Part shown: positions 12,715 to 13,211 of the stretch, piece by piece
How positions within the stretch are numbered: position 1 is the stretch's first letter
Layout: the number at the start of each line of letters is the position of its first letter
Assembly (NCBI GenBank): GCA_004357415.1
Contig: SMVY01000051.1
Coordinates: 1 to 13,211, forward strand
DNA from: Gemmatimonadota bacterium
Lineage (GTDB): Bacteria > Gemmatimonadota > Gemmatimonadetes > Gemmatimonadales > GWC2-71-9
Direction: 5' to 3'
DNA: 13,211 nucleotides
Program-made: the position numbers and the translations under genes
Notes under the pieces: generated by a model
The model's database searches: none
Seen by the model: only the letters and a program-made list of their open reading frames with translations
Told to the model about the DNA's origin: nothing

Positions 12715-13211
12715 GTGAACACGGCGGCAACACAGCGCGGTGAGGATGCTCCCCAGCCCGCCCACAGCGGTAACGATGATTGGTCGCAGGACGAGCGCGT
12801 AAGGTACGCCAGGCATTTTACCCTTCCAGAGGTTGGTGCCGCGGGCCAGGGCCGGCTTCGGTCGTCGAAAGTACTGATAGTGGGCGCCGGTGGCTTGGGT
12901 TCCCCGGTGGCGCTCTACTTGGCTGCCGCCGGGGTGGGGACGCTGGGCCTGGTCGACTTCGACACGGTTGACTTGTCCAATCTGCAACGTCAAATCCTCC
13001 ACGGTTCTGCCGCAGTCGGCACCCCCAAACTCGAGTCCGCCGCCGCCAGGATCGCCGACCTCAATCCCCATGTGGCCCTTGAATGCTTTCCCGAGCGGCT
13101 GACGTCGGACAACGCGTTCGACATCGTGGTCGACGGCAGCGATAATTTCCCGACTCGCTACCTCATCAACGACGCCTGTGTGCTGCTGGGGAAACCGTAC
13201 GTGTACGGCGC
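12715..13211 (+). CDS. ThiF/MoeB/HesA-family sulfur-carrier adenylyltransferase (partial, 5' end)
   Basis: Translating from GTG 12715 gives 165 codons that run off the right edge. It is an E1-like enzyme that adenylates the C-terminus of a small ubiquitin-fold sulfur carrier (ThiS, MoaD or CysO type) using ATP. Visible motifs: RYARHFTLPEVGAAGQGRL (30-48), the ATP-binding loop GAGGLGSP (57-64), LVDFDTVDLSNLQRQILH (79-96, with Asp81/Asp83 and the Arg finger R92), K105 in GTPKLESA, and DGSDNFPTRYLINDAC (140-155). The N-terminus has about 25 extra polar residues before the conserved start. The CxxC zinc site, catalytic cysteine and any rhodanese domain lie outside the window, so ThiF, MoeB and MoeZ types cannot be separated. 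It follows the Rrf2 regulator across a terminator-like hairpin. Confidence 0.88.
   Translation, partial: MNTAATQRGEDAPQPAHSGNDDWSQDERVRYARHFTLPEVGAAGQGRLRSSKVLIVGAGGLGSPVALYLAAAGVGTLGLVDFDTVDLSNLQRQILHGSAAVGTPKLESAAARIADLNPHVALECFPERLTSDNAFDIVVDGSDNFPTRYLINDACVLLGKPYVYG

Overview
The window is GC-rich chromosomal DNA, densely coding, from a bacterium with an outer membrane: it begins with a TolC-type outer-membrane efflux domain. GC content, Ala/Pro-rich linkers, TTG/GTG starts and gene content fit a Gemmatimonadota- or Acidobacteriota-like lineage. That placement is inference from style, not a database match. I see no rRNA, tRNA, CRISPR array, IS element or phage gene.

Layout. (1) Positions 1-2273, minus strand: a two-gene operon with a pore-loop potassium channel and, 3 nt downstream, a large protein running off the left edge. 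That protein appears to fuse an ABC-type periplasmic substrate-binding domain to a TolC efflux domain. (2) Positions 2274-2450: a divergent intergenic region with an inverted repeat and a possible promoter. (3) Positions 2451-8014, plus strand: one tightly packed transcription unit. It encodes E1 alpha, E1 beta and E2 of a 2-oxoacid dehydrogenase complex (branched-chain type favoured; no E3 here), then two small uncharacterised proteins (78 and 87 aa), a PHP-family phosphoesterase, and an uncharacterised 240-aa protein with a GGGCYG loop and a CPxHC-x5-CP cysteine motif. (4) Positions 8092-9882: thioredoxin reductase, a glyoxalase II-like metallo-beta-lactamase hydrolase overlapping it by 4 nt, and a 39-aa six-cysteine zinc-ribbon mini-protein. 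(5) Positions 9970-12121: a GT4 glycosyltransferase and a flippase-like membrane protein, probably acting together on a lipid-linked or envelope glycan. (6) Positions 12150-13211: an Rrf2-family regulator with three cysteines, a terminator-like hairpin, and the start of a ThiF/MoeB-type sulfur-carrier adenylyltransferase cut by the right edge.

How the genes may work together. The oxoacid dehydrogenase genes form a functional unit that needs an E3 from elsewhere. The thioredoxin reductase, hydrolase, zinc-ribbon, Rrf2 and ThiF genes suggest a thiol/sulfur and redox-homeostasis neighbourhood. The most unusual items are the substrate-binding/TolC fusion, the Cys-motif Rossmann-like protein, the zinc-ribbon mini-protein, and the Rrf2 promoter, which predicts a leaderless mRNA with a palindrome across its -10 element and start codon.
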